Made by a program: the position numbers and the translations under genes
In this document: piece after piece, positions 33,033-41,913 of the stretch
Layout: each line of letters begins with the position of its first letter
Numbering within the stretch: position 1 is the first letter of the stretch
Assembly: GCF_007483685.1 (NCBI RefSeq)
Contig: NZ_VMKN01000002.1
Coordinates: 1-41,913 of the forward strand
Origin: Litoribacter populi
Lineage (GTDB): Bacteria > Bacteroidota > Bacteroidia > Cytophagales > Cyclobacteriaceae
Direction: 5' to 3'
DNA: 41,913 nucleotides
The notes under the pieces: generated by a model
The model's input: only the letters and a program-made list of their open reading frames with translations
Told to the model about the DNA's origin: nothing
Database searches by the model: none

Positions 33033-34382
33033 GTGTTTAAGAAAATACTTATTGCAAATAGAGGAGAGATCGCCCTTAGGATAATCCGTACATGCAAAGA
33101 AATGGGGATCAAGACGGTGGCGGTATACTCCACTGCTGATAAAGACAGCTTACATGTTCGTTTTGCTGACGAGGCCGTTTGTATTGGCGCTGCTCCATCA
33201 AGGGATTCCTACCTAAATATTCCACGTATAATTGCTGCCGCAGAAATCACCAATGCGGATGCCATCCATCCTGGATACGGCTTTCTTTCTGAAAATGCCG
33301 AGTTTTCCAGAATCTGTGATGAATATAACATCAAGTTCATCGGTGCAAGTGCTGAAATGATCAATAAAATGGGTGACAAGGCCACGGCCAAAGCTACCAT
33401 GAAAGAGGCCGGCGTTCCGACTATTCCAGGTTCTGAAGGACTTTTGAGCTCTTTGGAGGAAGGTATTAAAATTGCCGGGGAGATGGGCTATCCAGTTATC
33501 GTTAAGGCTACCGCTGGTGGTGGCGGTAGAGGGATGCGTATCATCAAACAGGAAAGTGAGTTTAAGAAAGCTTGGGATGACGCCCGCCAGGAATCTGCCG
33601 CTGCTTTTGGCAACGACGGCCTGTATCTTGAGAAATTTGTGGAAGAACCGCGTCACATTGAAATCCAAGTGATCGGCGACAGCAACGGCAGAGCATGTCA
33701 CCTATCTGAAAGGGATTGTTCTATACAAAGACGTCACCAAAAGCTAGTGGAAGAAACCCCTTCACCGTTTATTACAGACGAACTCAGAGATGCTATGGGT
33801 AAAGCTGCTATCAAAGGAGCTGAAGCCATTGGTTATGAAGGAGCGGGAACTATCGAATTTTTGGTGGATAAGAACCGTGACTTTTACTTCATGGAGATGA
33901 ACACCCGAATTCAGGTAGAGCACCCTATTACAGAAGAGGTAACCGATTTTGATCTTATCAAAGAACAAATCAAAGTAGCTGCAGGCGAAAAAATAAGCGG
34001 CAAAAACTACTACCCAAAGCTTTATGCCATGGAATGTAGGATCAACGCTGAAGATCCAACTAGGGACTTCAGGCCTAGCCCAGGTAAAATCGTCAATCTT
34101 CACCTCCCAGGTGGACGTGGAGTGAGGATTGATAGCCACGTATACGCAGGCTACGTCATTCCACCTAACTATGACTCCATGATAGCCAAGCTAATCGTAA
34201 GTGGACAGTCAAGAGAAGAAGTTATAGTAAGGATGAAGCGAGCCTTGGAAGAGTTTGTGATTGATGGCATCAAGACCACCATTCCTTTTCATTTGGCATT
34301 GCTAGATGACCCAGAATTTAAAGCTGGAAACTTCACAACCAAATTCTTGGAAACGTTTGACTTTTCACTCATCAAAGGTTAA
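33033..34382 (+). CDS. accC: Biotin carboxylase of acetyl-CoA carboxylase
   Basis: The 449-residue ATP-grasp enzyme carboxylates biotin on AccB with bicarbonate and ATP. It starts with GTG. Features are the N-terminal [24 protein letters not shown], the glycine-rich loop [13 protein letters not shown] (about 158-170), [19 protein letters not shown] and [18 protein letters not shown]. The length equals E. coli AccC (449). It is the last gene of the fabH-accC run and is followed by a strong terminator. Confidence 0.97.
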   Translation: MFKKILIANRGEIALRIIRTCKEMGIKTVAVYSTADKDSLHVRFADEAVCIGAAPSRDSYLNIPRIIAAAEITNADAIHPGYGFLSENAEFSRICDEYNIKFIGASAEMINKMGDKATAKATMKEAGVPTIPGSEGLLSSLEEGIKIAGEMGYPVIVKATAGGGGRGMRIIKQESEFKKAWDDARQESAAAFGNDGLYLEKFVEEPRHIEIQVIGDSNGRACHLSERDCSIQRRHQKLVEETPSPFITDELRDAMGKAAIKGAEAIGYEGAGTIEFLVDKNRDFYFMEMNTRIQVEHPITEEVTDFDLIKEQIKVAAGEKISGKNYYPKLYAMECRINAEDPTRDFRPSPGKIVNLHLPGGRGVRIDSHVYAGYVIPPNYDSMIAKLIVSGQSREEVIVRMKRALEEFVIDGIKTTIPFHLALLDDPEFKAGNFTTKFLETFDFSLIKG

Positions 34383-34388
34383 AAGATC

Positions 34389-34420
34389 AAAAGGCTGCTT
34401 TCAGAAAGCAGCCTTTTTTA
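34389..34420 (+). terminator. Intrinsic terminator of accC
   Basis: The stem AAGGCTGCTTTC/GAAAGCAGCCTT, with almost no loop, is followed by TTTTTATTTT. It sits right after the accC stop. Confidence 0.9.
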
Positions 34421-34438
34421 TTTTGAATAGTAGAGCTC

Positions 34439-35011
34439 TTAAAGCTTCTCTCCCTCTATTTCTCTCACTAAGTCCTCGTACCAATCCTCCCCATATTTCC
34501 TAATCAATGGTTCTTTCAAAAACTTATAAATAGGCACTCCAAGCTTTTTACCTAATGAACAGGCTGGATTGCAGATTTCCCACCTATCATAATTCAAAGC
34601 ATCAAAATCATCGTATTTTTTGACTCTTATAGGGTATAGGTGGCAGCTAATTGGTTTTTTGAAATTGGTTTTCCCATCCAGATATGCCTGCTCCATTCCA
34701 CACTTTAGAATTCCTTTTTCGTCATACAATGCGTAGGCACATTCACGGTTGTCACCAATAGTCGGTGTACCTTTTTCTCCCTCTTGGTCATAAACCCAAA
34801 CACCCTGTTTTTTGATAGCAGCTTTTCCTTCCTCTGAAAGATATGGCTCAATGGCAGGATAAGCCTGCTCCAAAATCGCAATCTCATCATCTTCCAAAGG
34901 TGCCCCTGCATCACCTTCTACGCAACATGCACCTTTACACTTTTCCAAATCGCACACGAAAAAGTGATCCTTTATATCATCACTCAGCACAGCTTTCCCC
35001 ACTAATATCAT
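34439..35011 (-). CDS. DUF3109 family cysteine-rich protein
   Basis: The 190-residue protein matches the DUF3109 pattern: [14 protein letters not shown] (about 20-33) and [26 protein letters not shown] and [13 protein letters not shown]. The conserved cysteines include C-x4-C-x3-CC, resembling the YkgJ type of metal or iron-sulfur site, so metal binding is likely. The role is unknown. It follows the TonB receptor on the same strand, but a terminator lies between them. TACCTTTG on the minus strand (35035-35042) is a possible -7 box. Confidence 0.88.
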   Translation of the reverse strand: MILVGKAVLSDDIKDHFFVCDLEKCKGACCVEGDAGAPLEDDEIAILEQAYPAIEPYLSEEGKAAIKKQGVWVYDQEGEKGTPTIGDNRECAYALYDEKGILKCGMEQAYLDGKTNFKKPISCHLYPIRVKKYDDFDALNYDRWEICNPACSLGKKLGVPIYKFLKEPLIRKYGEDWYEDLVREIEGEKL

Positions 35012-35068
35012 ATTCTTACTCTTTAATTATATTACAAAGGTAAAGAATAAATTGCGGACTGACCTTAC

Positions 35069-35097
35069 AAAAAAATAGCCGCCCCCAAAGGAGCGGC
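35069..35097 (-). terminator. Intrinsic terminator of the TonB receptor gene
   Basis: On the minus strand the stem GCCGCTCC/GGGGCGGC (one U-G pair) with a short TTT loop is followed by TATTTTTTTG. It lies about 70-100 bp after the receptor stop and just before the DUF3109 promoter region. Confidence 0.78.
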
Positions 35098-35166
35098 ATA
35101 ACCCTGCACTATGAAGTTAAAGCATGAAATGCTTTGTAATTCTAACCTATTCAGGACCATTATGTT

Positions 35167-37611
35167 TTAGAATCTAAACTCAAACCCAGCGGTAATAAAC
35201 CTAGGCAAGCCAACCCTGATCCCTTGTGGTCTTCTATTGGAAATATAGCGCTCATCGGTCAAGTTTTTCACCGTAAGGTTGAAATTGGTGTTCCACTTGG
35301 CCACAGTATAATTTACAACTGCATCCATCACAAAATAACTTGGAAGTTGTCCTGTTCGTCCGTTTGCTGAAGGAGCAATACTATTTTCCAAATCGGTAAA
35401 CTGCTGTCCAACGTAATTCCCAACTAACCTAGCACCCCATCCTGATTCAGTTTCTAAAGTCAGGGCGGTGTTGATTAGCCATTCCGGTGCATATGGAGTC
35501 CTATTACCTGAGATATTCATTTCATTTATAAATCTGTCTTCAGAGAAAGTAGCATTAATAAATGTAGCATTGATATCATACAATAATTTGGTTCTGCTTA
35601 AACCCAATACCTGACTAAAATCCATCACTAGTGCTGTCTCCAGTCCCGAGTGTCTTGTAGCCCCACCATTGACCACCCCGAAACCGACACCTCCTGAAGA
35701 TTCTGAAACTGGGATGATTTGGTTTGAAAATTCCATATGGAAAGCAGTCATTTCCATAAATATCCAACTTAATAAATCTGACCTAAAACCTAACTCATAG
35801 TTCCAGCTTTGCTCAGCGTCCAATTCATACACATCTCCTACGTTGGATATAGCATCTTTAATTCTAGGAGGGGCAAAACCTTTATGAACACCACCAAACA
35901 TATTTAATTTTTGGGTGGGTCTATAGTTAAATCCCATGCCTGGGATCACCTCAACAATATGGCTTCCGGCTACCAGGGAGGTATCTCTGATACCAACACC
36001 GGGGAAACTTCTTCTATTAATGTCTCTAACATAATCGAAGCTCTCCATCCTTACCCCACCACTGAAGCTGAACTTATCGCTCAGGTGAAGTTTATTTTGC
36101 GCATAGGCACTGATCGCGTGCCCAGTTCTAATTTCATCCTCTACCAGATCCCCGCTTCTAACACCAGCCTGAGTACCATTTATTCTCTGCTCAAATGCTC
36201 TTTCATAAAGGAATCTAGTCCCAACGATCAGTTCATTCTTTTTGGAAAAAAGGTTATGATCAATTTCCAACCTTGGCTCTATACCGGCCACTTCAAATTG
36301 TCTATTTCTATTTCCAGTAGAGTTTCTCATATAAAGAGCTCCGCCTGCGACTTCTGTGTCGCCCCACACCGTTCCAGTCCAGTTTGCAGGAGGTGTATAA
36401 CCTTCGCCTCCTCCTACTGCGAAATCTTGACGGTTCCAGTTCCTGGTAGTAGTGTAGCCATAAGCTATAGTCCTTAATCTTACCTTTTCGGAAATCTTGT
36501 ATTTATGACTGAAACTTAAAGAATATCTTTTAACATCAAGTTGGTCATCTGGCGCTATTCTCACATAATCCTGCCCGCCTGCATCAAACATCGTCTGGGT
36601 AAGGCCAACGTATGTGGAATTAGAAATCTCATTATACACGCCAAGTTTTACACCCAAAGTAGACCTCTCGTTAAGGTCAAAAAGAAACTTGGTATTAAAA
36701 TCGGTGATATCAAACTGAGTGGGACCTACATTGTCCGCTCTTTTCTTCAAAAGATTAACTTGTACTCCGGTGGTTCCAAAAGTATTGCCATAGCTAAGCA
36801 TACCGGTAAACAAACCACCTTGTCCCCCTTGAATTCTCACTGCACCCTCCTGCTCTTGTGGAGGAGTAGCCGTAATATAGTTTACGACCCCACCAATTGT
36901 TTGAGGACCGTAAAGAATTTGACCGGAACCTTTCAAAATCTCCACACCGCTCATACGATCGATCGCTGGCGTATAGTAAAGTTCAGGTTCTCCATAAGGT
37001 GAAAGAGCTACAGGTACTCCATCTTCTAAAACTAAAACTGAACGACTACGGTCTGGGTCTAGGCCTCTGATACCAATGTTTGCCCTCATCCCCATACCTT
37101 CCTCATCCACTACATGGACGCCTGGTGATCTTCTCAAAGCTTCGTTGCCACTTAGCGGGTTCAGTGCTTTTAATTCCCTTTTATCTATGAAAGTAACCGC
37201 ACCGGGGACCTTACTAAACATTCTATCTTTCTCGGAAATTACGGTAATCTCCGGCATATCAACTCCTATTTCGGCAAAAATCAAATCGAGTTCTTTAATA
37301 ACCCCATTTTTCACTTCCACATCCCGAGTGATGGCCTTATACCCCATAGCCGACACCTTCACCGTGTAAACTCCATCTTCAAGATCAAAAATCTCAAATG
37401 AACCATCAATATTGGTGAGAGTACCTTTCACCGTACCCAACACTTGGATATTAGCATAAGGAATTGGTTCGCCATCTTTTGACTTAACTTTTCCCGTTAG
37501 AGCCAGATCTTTTTCTTCTTTAGAAATTAATGCAAAAGAATGTTGGGAAGAACTTAGGACAAAAACCAAGGTTACCAAACAAATGCCGAGTAATGTACAG
37601 ATCCGATTCAT
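35167..37611 (-). CDS. TonB-dependent receptor, FecA-like, with carboxypeptidase-regulatory-like domain
   Basis: The 814-residue outer-membrane receptor has an N-terminal signal ([20 protein letters not shown]) and a carboxypeptidase-regulatory-like domain (about 37-115, [20 protein letters not shown]). It then has a plug domain (about 130-250, with [20 protein letters not shown] and [17 protein letters not shown]) and a 22-strand type barrel ending in ...AGFEFRF. The plug recalls ferric-citrate receptor FecA, so iron-chelate import is likely. A different siderophore or vitamin is possible. Its promoter and paired boxes (37624-37690) suggest iron-type control. It is probably energised by ExbB/ExbD-type motors. 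Confidence 0.9.
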   Translation of the reverse strand: MNRICTLLGICLVTLVFVLSSSQHSFALISKEEKDLALTGKVKSKDGEPIPYANIQVLGTVKGTLTNIDGSFEIFDLEDGVYTVKVSAMGYKAITRDVEVKNGVIKELDLIFAEIGVDMPEITVISEKDRMFSKVPGAVTFIDKRELKALNPLSGNEALRRSPGVHVVDEEGMGMRANIGIRGLDPDRSRSVLVLEDGVPVALSPYGEPELYYTPAIDRMSGVEILKGSGQILYGPQTIGGVVNYITATPPQEQEGAVRIQGGQGGLFTGMLSYGNTFGTTGVQVNLLKKRADNVGPTQFDITDFNTKFLFDLNERSTLGVKLGVYNEISNSTYVGLTQTMFDAGGQDYVRIAPDDQLDVKRYSLSFSHKYKISEKVRLRTIAYGYTTTRNWNRQDFAVGGGEGYTPPANWTGTVWGDTEVAGGALYMRNSTGNRNRQFEVAGIEPRLEIDHNLFSKKNELIVGTRFLYERAFEQRINGTQAGVRSGDLVEDEIRTGHAISAYAQNKLHLSDKFSFSGGVRMESFDYVRDINRRSFPGVGIRDTSLVAGSHIVEVIPGMGFNYRPTQKLNMFGGVHKGFAPPRIKDAISNVGDVYELDAEQSWNYELGFRSDLLSWIFMEMTAFHMEFSNQIIPVSESSGGVGFGVVNGGATRHSGLETALVMDFSQVLGLSRTKLLYDINATFINATFSEDRFINEMNISGNRTPYAPEWLINTALTLETESGWGARLVGNYVGQQFTDLENSIAPSANGRTGQLPSYFVMDAVVNYTVAKWNTNFNLTVKNLTDERYISNRRPQGIRVGLPRFITAGFEFRF

Positions 37612-37623
37612 ATATCAATCAAT

Positions 37624-37690
37624 CCTTATTTAGATTTAATTTAATTAACGTTACAAATGTATTCTCTATTTAAACTTAATCCAAATAAGG
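37624..37690 (-). promoter_or_regulatory. Receptor promoter between two inverted operator-like boxes
   Basis: The promoter on the minus strand is TTTG (37682-37685), 20 bp, then TACATTTG (37654-37661), with the start near 37648. One box begins CCTTATTTAGATTTAA on the plus strand (37624-37648), just downstream of the start. An inverted copy reads CCTTATTTGGATTAAG on the minus strand (37690 downward to 37666), over the -33 element. The two 25-bp boxes agree at 20 positions. The layout suits a repressor that responds to iron, but the binding protein is inferred only. Confidence 0.65.
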
Positions 37691-37854
37691 TTTTAGGAAT
37701 TTTTAATAGATTTTTTTTATCAATCTCCATAATTAATTTGAAGACTAATAAATGGAATTATTTATGGAACAATTATTGTTATCTTTGGCAAAACTCAGGC
37801 AGAAAAATTCATTTTTGCCTAGGGTAAATCATCTAAAACATTGTAATTTGCAAG

Positions 37855-38254
37855 ATGCAAGCCGATTTGTCGCCGTCCCGTCTTTGGGCGGGAAGGAGGA
37901 AAGTCCGGGCAACAAAGAGCGCCATACTTCCTAACGGGAAGGGCCCCACTCCTATGATGTGGGGTACAGATAGTGCCACAGAAAACAAACCGCCGCGAAA
38001 CGATGTCTCGGGGTAAGGGTGAAAAGGTGGGGTAAGAGCCCACCGCTCCTACAGTGATGCAGGAGGCAGGGTAAACCTTATGGGTTGAAAGATCAAATAG
38101 GCTCCGGTCCAAGGGCTGCTCGTCCAATCCCGATCCGTCGGGAACCCGGAGTGGGTAGATCGATAGACCCTGCTTGCGAAGGCAGGGCTAGATAAATGAC
38201 AAATGGCTTTTGCCCTCGGGCAAAGGTTACAGAACCCGGCTTATAGGCTTGCAT
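37855..38254 (+). ncRNA. rnpB: RNase P RNA (bacterial type A)
   Basis: About 400 nt encode the catalytic RNA of RNase P, which trims tRNA 5' leaders. P1 is formed by ATGCAAGCC (37855-37863) and GGCTTGCAT (38246-38254). Conserved cores include GGAGGAAAGTCCGGGC near the 5' end, GGTAAGGGTGAAAAGGTGGG and GAGGCAGGGTAAACC in the middle, TAGATAAATGAC, and ACAGAACCCGGCTTA at the 3' end. A T-run follows P1 and may end transcription. TATCTTTG (37780-37787) is a possible -7 box about 70 nt upstream, with no clear -33. Ends are approximate to a few bases. Confidence 0.94.
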
Positions 38255-38287
38255 TTTTTCTTTTATTATTAATAACACATACACATT

Positions 38288-39445
38288 ATGCCTAAAATTT
38301 TGATCGTTGATGACGAGCGCGTCATCAGGGCTACCCTGAAGGAAATCCTAGAGTATGAGAAGTATGACATCTCAGAGGCTGCAGATGGAGAAGAAGGCCT
38401 AAAGAAAATTCAAAACGAGGAATTTGATTTAGTGCTTTGTGACATTAAAATGCCAAAAATGGACGGTTTGGAGGTTCTAGAAAATGCTTCCAAAATGGAG
38501 CGTCAGCCCCAGTTCATTATGATTTCTGCACACGGCTCGATAGAGTCAGCAGTGGAAGCCACCAAAATGGGGGCATTTGACTTTATCCCCAAGCCACCCG
38601 ATTTGAATAGGCTACTACTTACGGTAAGGAATGCTTTGGAAAAAAAGAACTTGGTCACAGAAACTAAAGTCCTAAAGAAAAAGCTATCCAAGAAGCTTGA
38701 CATGGTAGGAGCTTCTGCGGAAATTCAAACCGTAAAAGACACTATAGAGAAAGTGGCTCCCACTGAAGCAAGAGTCTTGATCACTGGACCAAACGGAACG
38801 GGTAAGGAACTTGTGGCACATTGGCTCCATCAGAAAAGCAACCGCTCCACTGCTCCATTTATAGCAGTTAACTGTGCAGCCATTCCGGCTGAATTGATTG
38901 AAAGTGAACTTTTCGGTCATGAAAAAGGTGCTTTTACCTCTGCAAACAAACAGCGACAAGGGAAATTTGAGCAGGCAACTGGTGGTACTTTATTTTTGGA
39001 TGAAATCGGAGACATGAGTCTTTCTGCACAAGCCAAGGTTTTGAGGGCCCTTCAAGAACATAAAATCACTCGTGTGGGTGGCGACAAAGATATTAAAGTG
39101 GACGTGAGAGTTCTGGCCGCAACCAATAAAGACTTAAAAAAAGAAATCGAAGACGGAAAATTCAGAGAAGATCTTTACCATCGTTTGAGTGTAATCCTTA
39201 TTCAGGTTCCGGCGTTGAAAGACAGAAAAGAGGACATCCCTTTGCTTGTTGATAAATTCTTGGGTGATATAGCTCAAGAATATGGAACGGCTAAAAAGAC
39301 GGCCGATCCGGCAGCTATTTCTAAACTTCAAGAATTTCCCTGGACAGGTAATATCCGGGAATTAAGAAACGTAGTAGAGAGGTTGGTAATCTTAGGAGGT
39401 CAAACCATTTCGGAAGATGATATAAAAAAATATGCTGACTATTAA
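38288..39445 (+). CDS. Sigma-54 activator-type response regulator lacking a DNA-binding domain
   Basis: The 385-residue protein has a receiver domain (1-118) with phospho-acceptor Asp52 (LVLCDIKMPKMDG), Ser80 and Lys102. An AAA+ sigma-54 activator domain (about 140-375) follows with Walker A GPNGTGKE, the sigma-54 contact loop GAFTSA (214-219, usually GAFTGA), Walker B TLFLDE and FREDLYHRLSVI. The protein stops at EDDIKKYADY, so the C-terminal Fis-type HTH of NtrC is missing. It may act from solution like FlgR-type activators. It is 33 bp after rnpB and shares a terminator with the lipoprotein gene. No histidine kinase is adjacent. Confidence 0.93.
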   Translation: MPKILIVDDERVIRATLKEILEYEKYDISEAADGEEGLKKIQNEEFDLVLCDIKMPKMDGLEVLENASKMERQPQFIMISAHGSIESAVEATKMGAFDFIPKPPDLNRLLLTVRNALEKKNLVTETKVLKKKLSKKLDMVGASAEIQTVKDTIEKVAPTEARVLITGPNGTGKELVAHWLHQKSNRSTAPFIAVNCAAIPAELIESELFGHEKGAFTSANKQRQGKFEQATGGTLFLDEIGDMSLSAQAKVLRALQEHKITRVGGDKDIKVDVRVLAATNKDLKKEIEDGKFREDLYHRLSVILIQVPALKDRKEDIPLLVDKFLGDIAQEYGTAKKTADPAAISKLQEFPWTGNIRELRNVVERLVILGGQTISEDDIKKYADY

Positions 39446-39462
39446 GTCAGCATATTTTTTTT
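39424..39462. terminator. Bidirectional intrinsic terminator
   Basis: The stem TATGCTGAC/GTCAGCATA is flanked by A and T runs. The response-regulator stop codon lies inside it, and the lipoprotein stop codon (39461-39463, minus) abuts it. Confidence 0.88.
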
Positions 39463-39580
39463 ATCCTTTTACCTCTTCGGCAATTTCAGCCTTAGCGTAA
39501 GCCGGACAAGGTTTGCTAGAGGCACATGCTCCTAGGCCCAAAAAGCCCAATGCCAAAATAACAGCTAATAATCTTCTCAT
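39461..39580 (-). CDS. Small lipoprotein, 39 residues
   Basis: On the minus strand from ATG 39580 the frame encodes 39 residues: MRRLLAVILALGFLGLGA, then the lipidated CASSKPCPAYAKAEIAEEVKG. The lipobox LGAC (residues about 16-19) fits signal peptidase II, so the mature form would be about 21 residues with a CPAY motif. I recall similar short CPAY lipoproteins in other Bacteroidota, but cannot check this. The terminator at its 3' end is shared with the response regulator. Its function is unknown. Confidence 0.72.
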   Translation of the reverse strand: MRRLLAVILALGFLGLGACASSKPCPAYAKAEIAEEVKG

Positions 39581-39794
39581 ATCTTTAAAATTTTTACAGA
39601 AACCCAAATATGTTTATTTCTCAATGGAATACAAAATTAAATTGAAAACTTTTCATTCCCTACCAAAACTAACGATGGATGAAACCGATTAAATATCTCT
39701 CCTGTGCTTGTATACGAATAATTTTTTCGAATTTTTAAAACATTCAGCCTTCACAAAATATTTCAAAGTTAGGTTCAACATAAGAAAACAAACC

Positions 39795-39971
39795 ATGCTT
39801 AGTATCTTTAAAAAGAAATCGAAAATAGAAGTGCTGCGTCAGAAGCACAAAAAGCTTTTAGAGGAAGCTTTCCAGCTTTCCAAGATAGACCGACAGAAGA
39901 GTGATCATAAATATGCCGAAGCAGAGGCAGTGGCAAATGAGTTAGAAGCTATGAAAACCAAGGCGCCCTAA
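39795..39971 (+). CDS. Small Lacal_2735/DUF6435-like protein
   Basis: The 58-residue basic/helical protein begins MLSIFKKKSKIEVLRQKHKK, then LLEEAFQLSKIDRQKSDHKY and ends with ELEAMKTKAP. Its length and pattern (short hydrophobic N-terminus, then charged helices with A-x-x-E spacing) match the small Lacal_2735-type proteins of Bacteroidota. I chose ATG 39795; an upstream in-frame ATG at 39708 adds 29 atypical residues. The function is unknown. Its stop overlaps the stop of the convergent truncated gene by 2 bases. Confidence 0.75.
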   Translation: MLSIFKKKSKIEVLRQKHKKLLEEAFQLSKIDRQKSDHKYAEAEAVANELEAMKTKAP

Positions 39972-40257
39972 TTCTTACTATTGGCGTCAGGATAGAATTC
40001 CAGTTTAATAATTATAGGAAAGTGGTCAGAACCAAACTTGGCCAACTTGTTCAAACTGATCAATAGAAAATCTTTGGTATAGAAAAAGTGATCCAAGGGA
40101 TAGCGAAAGAAGGGCACAAAAACATTATAGGTATTGAAAAAGCCCCTTCCCTCCCGGGGGTCCCATAAACCAGACCGCTTCTGAAACAACTCCGAAGTTG
40201 CGGACCAGGCAACATCATTCAAGTCGCCGGCCAGAATAGATGGCTCATTCTCTTCTT
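39968..40257 (-). pseudogene. Endonuclease/exonuclease/phosphatase protein, C-terminal fragment cut by IS
   Basis: The minus-strand frame ends at 39968 and runs to the IS edge. It carries the catalytic-end motifs of the DNase I-like (EEP) superfamily: SILAGDLND (metal site), YPLDHFF and SDHFPIII (the SDH motif). The N-terminal catalytic half is missing because the IS element starts at about 40258. The reading frame is open right up to the IS, so the insertion looks recent. The rest of the gene should lie beyond the right edge of the window. The original function is unknown. Confidence 0.85.
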
Positions 40258-41913
40258 CCTGTTTTCAGCGCTGGGACACCCAAGGCTAAAAACCGAATAA
40301 ATCAGCCAATTTTCTTTGACTTTCGTTCAGGATTATTGTTTTAGAAACGGTCTGCTGGCTCGAAGGAATGGTTACTCTTACCGTGTAGATGCCTTTTGCT
40401 ATGTCAATGGCCTTTTCTGGACTCAGTTCCGACTGCTTTTCCTTCAACAGCCTTTCCAGCTCCTTGTACACTTTGTAGGCCACGAATGCTATACATATAT
40501 GGGCTTCTATTCTTCTTTGGGCCCTATGATATACCGGCCTTATTTTTAGGTCACTTTTGGCTATCCTGAACGCCTTTTCTATTTTCCACAGATTGTTGTA
40601 GTTTTCTATTATTTGGTCTTTCCCCAGTCGTGTATTGGTGATATAGCCTTTCAGGCCGTCCCACCTGGAATCCTGTTCAAATCTTGCCCGGTCGATCTCA
40701 ATTTTGATTTCGCCCTCCATTTTTAGGTACTTGTTGTAGCCCCTGTTGTTGATGTGCGATTTATTGAGCTTTCCCGACCTGAGCTGCTTCTCCAGCTTCT
40801 TCAGGCCCCTTTCCCTGTTGGACCGGTCTTTTCTGGCCCGCTTCTCAGAATAGCTGACAACCATTTTGAGCCCTTCTTCCCAATCCAGGATGGTGCTCTC
40901 CCCGTTGCACAGCTCAAGTGAAAGAACCTTTGATTTTTGGCCCTTACCGCCGGTCTTCAGCCTGGCTCCCAAAATGAACTCATATCCCTTTTCAACGAGG
41001 TCTTCAATATTCTTTTTTGAAAGCAGGCCCGAATCAGCTATGATGACGGGGGCGGGCAGGTTATATTTAGTCTTGAACTTCTCAATAACCGGGATCATCG
41101 TGTGGCCTTCAAACTTGTTTCCCTCGAAAATTTCATAGGCCAACGGATATCCCTCCAGCCCGACAAGAAGGCCCAGTACGATCTGTGGATTCTGATGTTT
41201 TCCCTCTTTCGAAAAACCTGTTTTTCTAAGGTCATCTTCCTGGTCTATTTCAAAATAGAGAGTGGTCACATCATAAAACACGACATTGATCGATCCCCCG
41301 AGTATTTTCCTGGTATGCTCAAAGCTGATCAGCTGGACGGTTTCTTTATAATTGTTGTACAGCTTGTCCATATACCTGTACAGGGCATGGACCTCGATGG
41401 AAAGCCCATGGAAATTGAAGAGGTACTCAGTGGTCTTGAGTTTACTGCCCGGAAAACACAGCCTTGAAAAAACCAGCCACCTGAATAGTTCATCCTTGAC
41501 AGCGTTAAAGCCAATCATGTCAAAAATTTTCCCCAATAAAAGCTCTGTTCCGGTTACCGTAATTCCCGCAATATTGTCGAGAACGTTTTGAACAGCCTGC
41601 TTTTCGTTGTTGAATGGGAGCTCCAGTAGCCCACGTTGGGACTTAATCCACTGTTCTCCTTCCTTGACAAGTCTTTCTACTGTGTCCAAATCCGGGCTGC
41701 TGCCGACGGTTTTGACGACTTTATATTTACCAGATTTTTTCTCGATTACCTGGACACTGATTTTCCCGCTTTTATTGGGTTTTTTCCGGACAAACATGGG
41801 TGAAAATAAGGAAAAAGAAGGCTGGGACACCCATTGTCAACCACTAAAAATTATGATTTAATTGAAAATCAATTATTTAATCAAAAATGGGACTGACGAC
41901 TGTCGAAAACAGG
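40258..41913 (-). mobile_element. IS1634-type insertion sequence (complete or nearly so)
   Basis: The element runs from CCTGTTTTC on the plus strand (40258-40266) to its inverse at the window end (GAAAACAGG, 41905-41913), a 9-bp perfect terminal repeat with weaker similarity beyond. It carries one transposase on the minus strand. The size, about 1656 bp, fits the IS4/IS1634 group. The right end coincides with the window edge, so its last bases and any target duplication cannot be checked. Confidence 0.8.
40286..41797 (-). CDS. IS1634 family transposase
   Basis: The 503-residue transposase starts MFVRKKPNKSGKISVQVIEK. The DDE-type catalytic core is visible around FYDVTTLYF (first Asp), IIADSGLLSKKNIEDL (second Asp) and YNNLWKIEKAFRIAKSDL, the Y-x-x-LW-x-IE-x-xFR pattern holding the catalytic Glu. 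The start is the ATG at 41797; a GTG at 41830 would add 11 residues but lies closer to the IS end. It mobilises the element that interrupts the endonuclease gene. Codon use is similar to its neighbours. Confidence 0.9.
   Translation of the reverse strand: MFVRKKPNKSGKISVQVIEKKSGKYKVVKTVGSSPDLDTVERLVKEGEQWIKSQRGLLELPFNNEKQAVQNVLDNIAGITVTGTELLLGKIFDMIGFNAVKDELFRWLVFSRLCFPGSKLKTTEYLFNFHGLSIEVHALYRYMDKLYNNYKETVQLISFEHTRKILGGSINVVFYDVTTLYFEIDQEDDLRKTGFSKEGKHQNPQIVLGLLVGLEGYPLAYEIFEGNKFEGHTMIPVIEKFKTKYNLPAPVIIADSGLLSKKNIEDLVEKGYEFILGARLKTGGKGQKSKVLSLELCNGESTILDWEEGLKMVVSYSEKRARKDRSNRERGLKKLEKQLRSGKLNKSHINNRGYNKYLKMEGEIKIEIDRARFEQDSRWDGLKGYITNTRLGKDQIIENYNNLWKIEKAFRIAKSDLKIRPVYHRAQRRIEAHICIAFVAYKVYKELERLLKEKQSELSPEKAIDIAKGIYTVRVTIPSSQQTVSKTIILNESQRKLADLFGF

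Noticed and set aside
33213-33701. 162-residue minus-strand ORF inside accC
   Set aside because: It lies entirely within the accC frame, which is clearly the real gene. The reverse frame has no recognisable features.
37752-38284. ORFs across 37.75-38.28 kb
   Set aside because: This is the RNase P RNA gene and its upstream region. The ORFs are by-products of the RNA sequence.

Overview
The window looks like chromosomal DNA of a Bacteroidota species, most likely a member of the Cytophagales close to Cyclobacteriaceae. The lineage is inferred. The support is: AT-rich intergenic DNA with Bacteroidota-type promoters (TTTG, about 19-20 bp, then TAnnTTTG); a type IX secretion (T9SS) sorting domain; a TonB-dependent receptor with a carboxypeptidase-regulatory-like N-terminal domain; an ExbB/ExbD cluster; and the DUF177-rpmF-fabH-efp-accB-accC order. 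Most of the window is core genome. The clearest mobile pieces are a decayed GxxExxY cassette at about 18.5-19.1 kb and an IS1634-type element at the right edge.

Layout. 1-700: the 5' end of a 16S rRNA gene (minus strand) with its leader and candidate tandem promoters, then tRNA-Arg(ACG). 0.9-8.6 kb: an outer-membrane barrel gene; the minus-strand operon rpoN / PAP2-like / paaG-like; asnS; a small membrane protein; a stand-alone T9SS sorting domain; and nnr. 8.7-11.4 kb: exbB / small membrane protein / exbD / exbD, then tRNA-Ser(GGA). 11.6-17.8 kb: a tightly packed seven-gene minus-strand operon, transcribed as glycosyltransferase, small winged-helix-like protein, GAF-SpoIIE phosphatase, NodB deacetylase, second glycosyltransferase, TatD nuclease, asparaginase. 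17.9-20.6 kb: ruvC, the GxxExxY cassette, HIT, greA and a flavodoxin. 20.9-27.1 kb: a divergent gamma-glutamyltransferase, a secreted protein of unknown function, a 2-hydroxyacid dehydrogenase, mgtE and rsmA. 27.2-34.4 kb: leucyl aminopeptidase, pdxA, DUF177, rpmF, fabH, efp, accB and accC on the plus strand. 34.4-37.7 kb: DUF3109 and a FecA-like TonB receptor whose promoter sits between two inverted operator-like boxes. 37.8-39.5 kb: rnpB and a sigma-54 activator-type response regulator without an HTH. 39.4-41.9 kb: a 39-residue lipoprotein, a 58-residue Lacal_2735-like protein, and an endonuclease/exonuclease/phosphatase gene cut by the IS.

How the parts fit. RpoN and the sigma-54 activator are both encoded here. 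FabH with AccB and AccC covers the start of fatty-acid synthesis, placed next to ribosome and translation genes (rpmF, efp). ExbB/ExbD would power receptors such as the FecA-like protein. The glycosyltransferase/deacetylase/phosphatase operon is the best candidate for an undescribed regulated envelope-polysaccharide system. The most interesting non-coding signals are the inverted box pair at the receptor promoter, a terminator-like hairpin in the greA leader, a five-copy 11-bp tandem repeat, and AGTACT repeats upstream of fabH.
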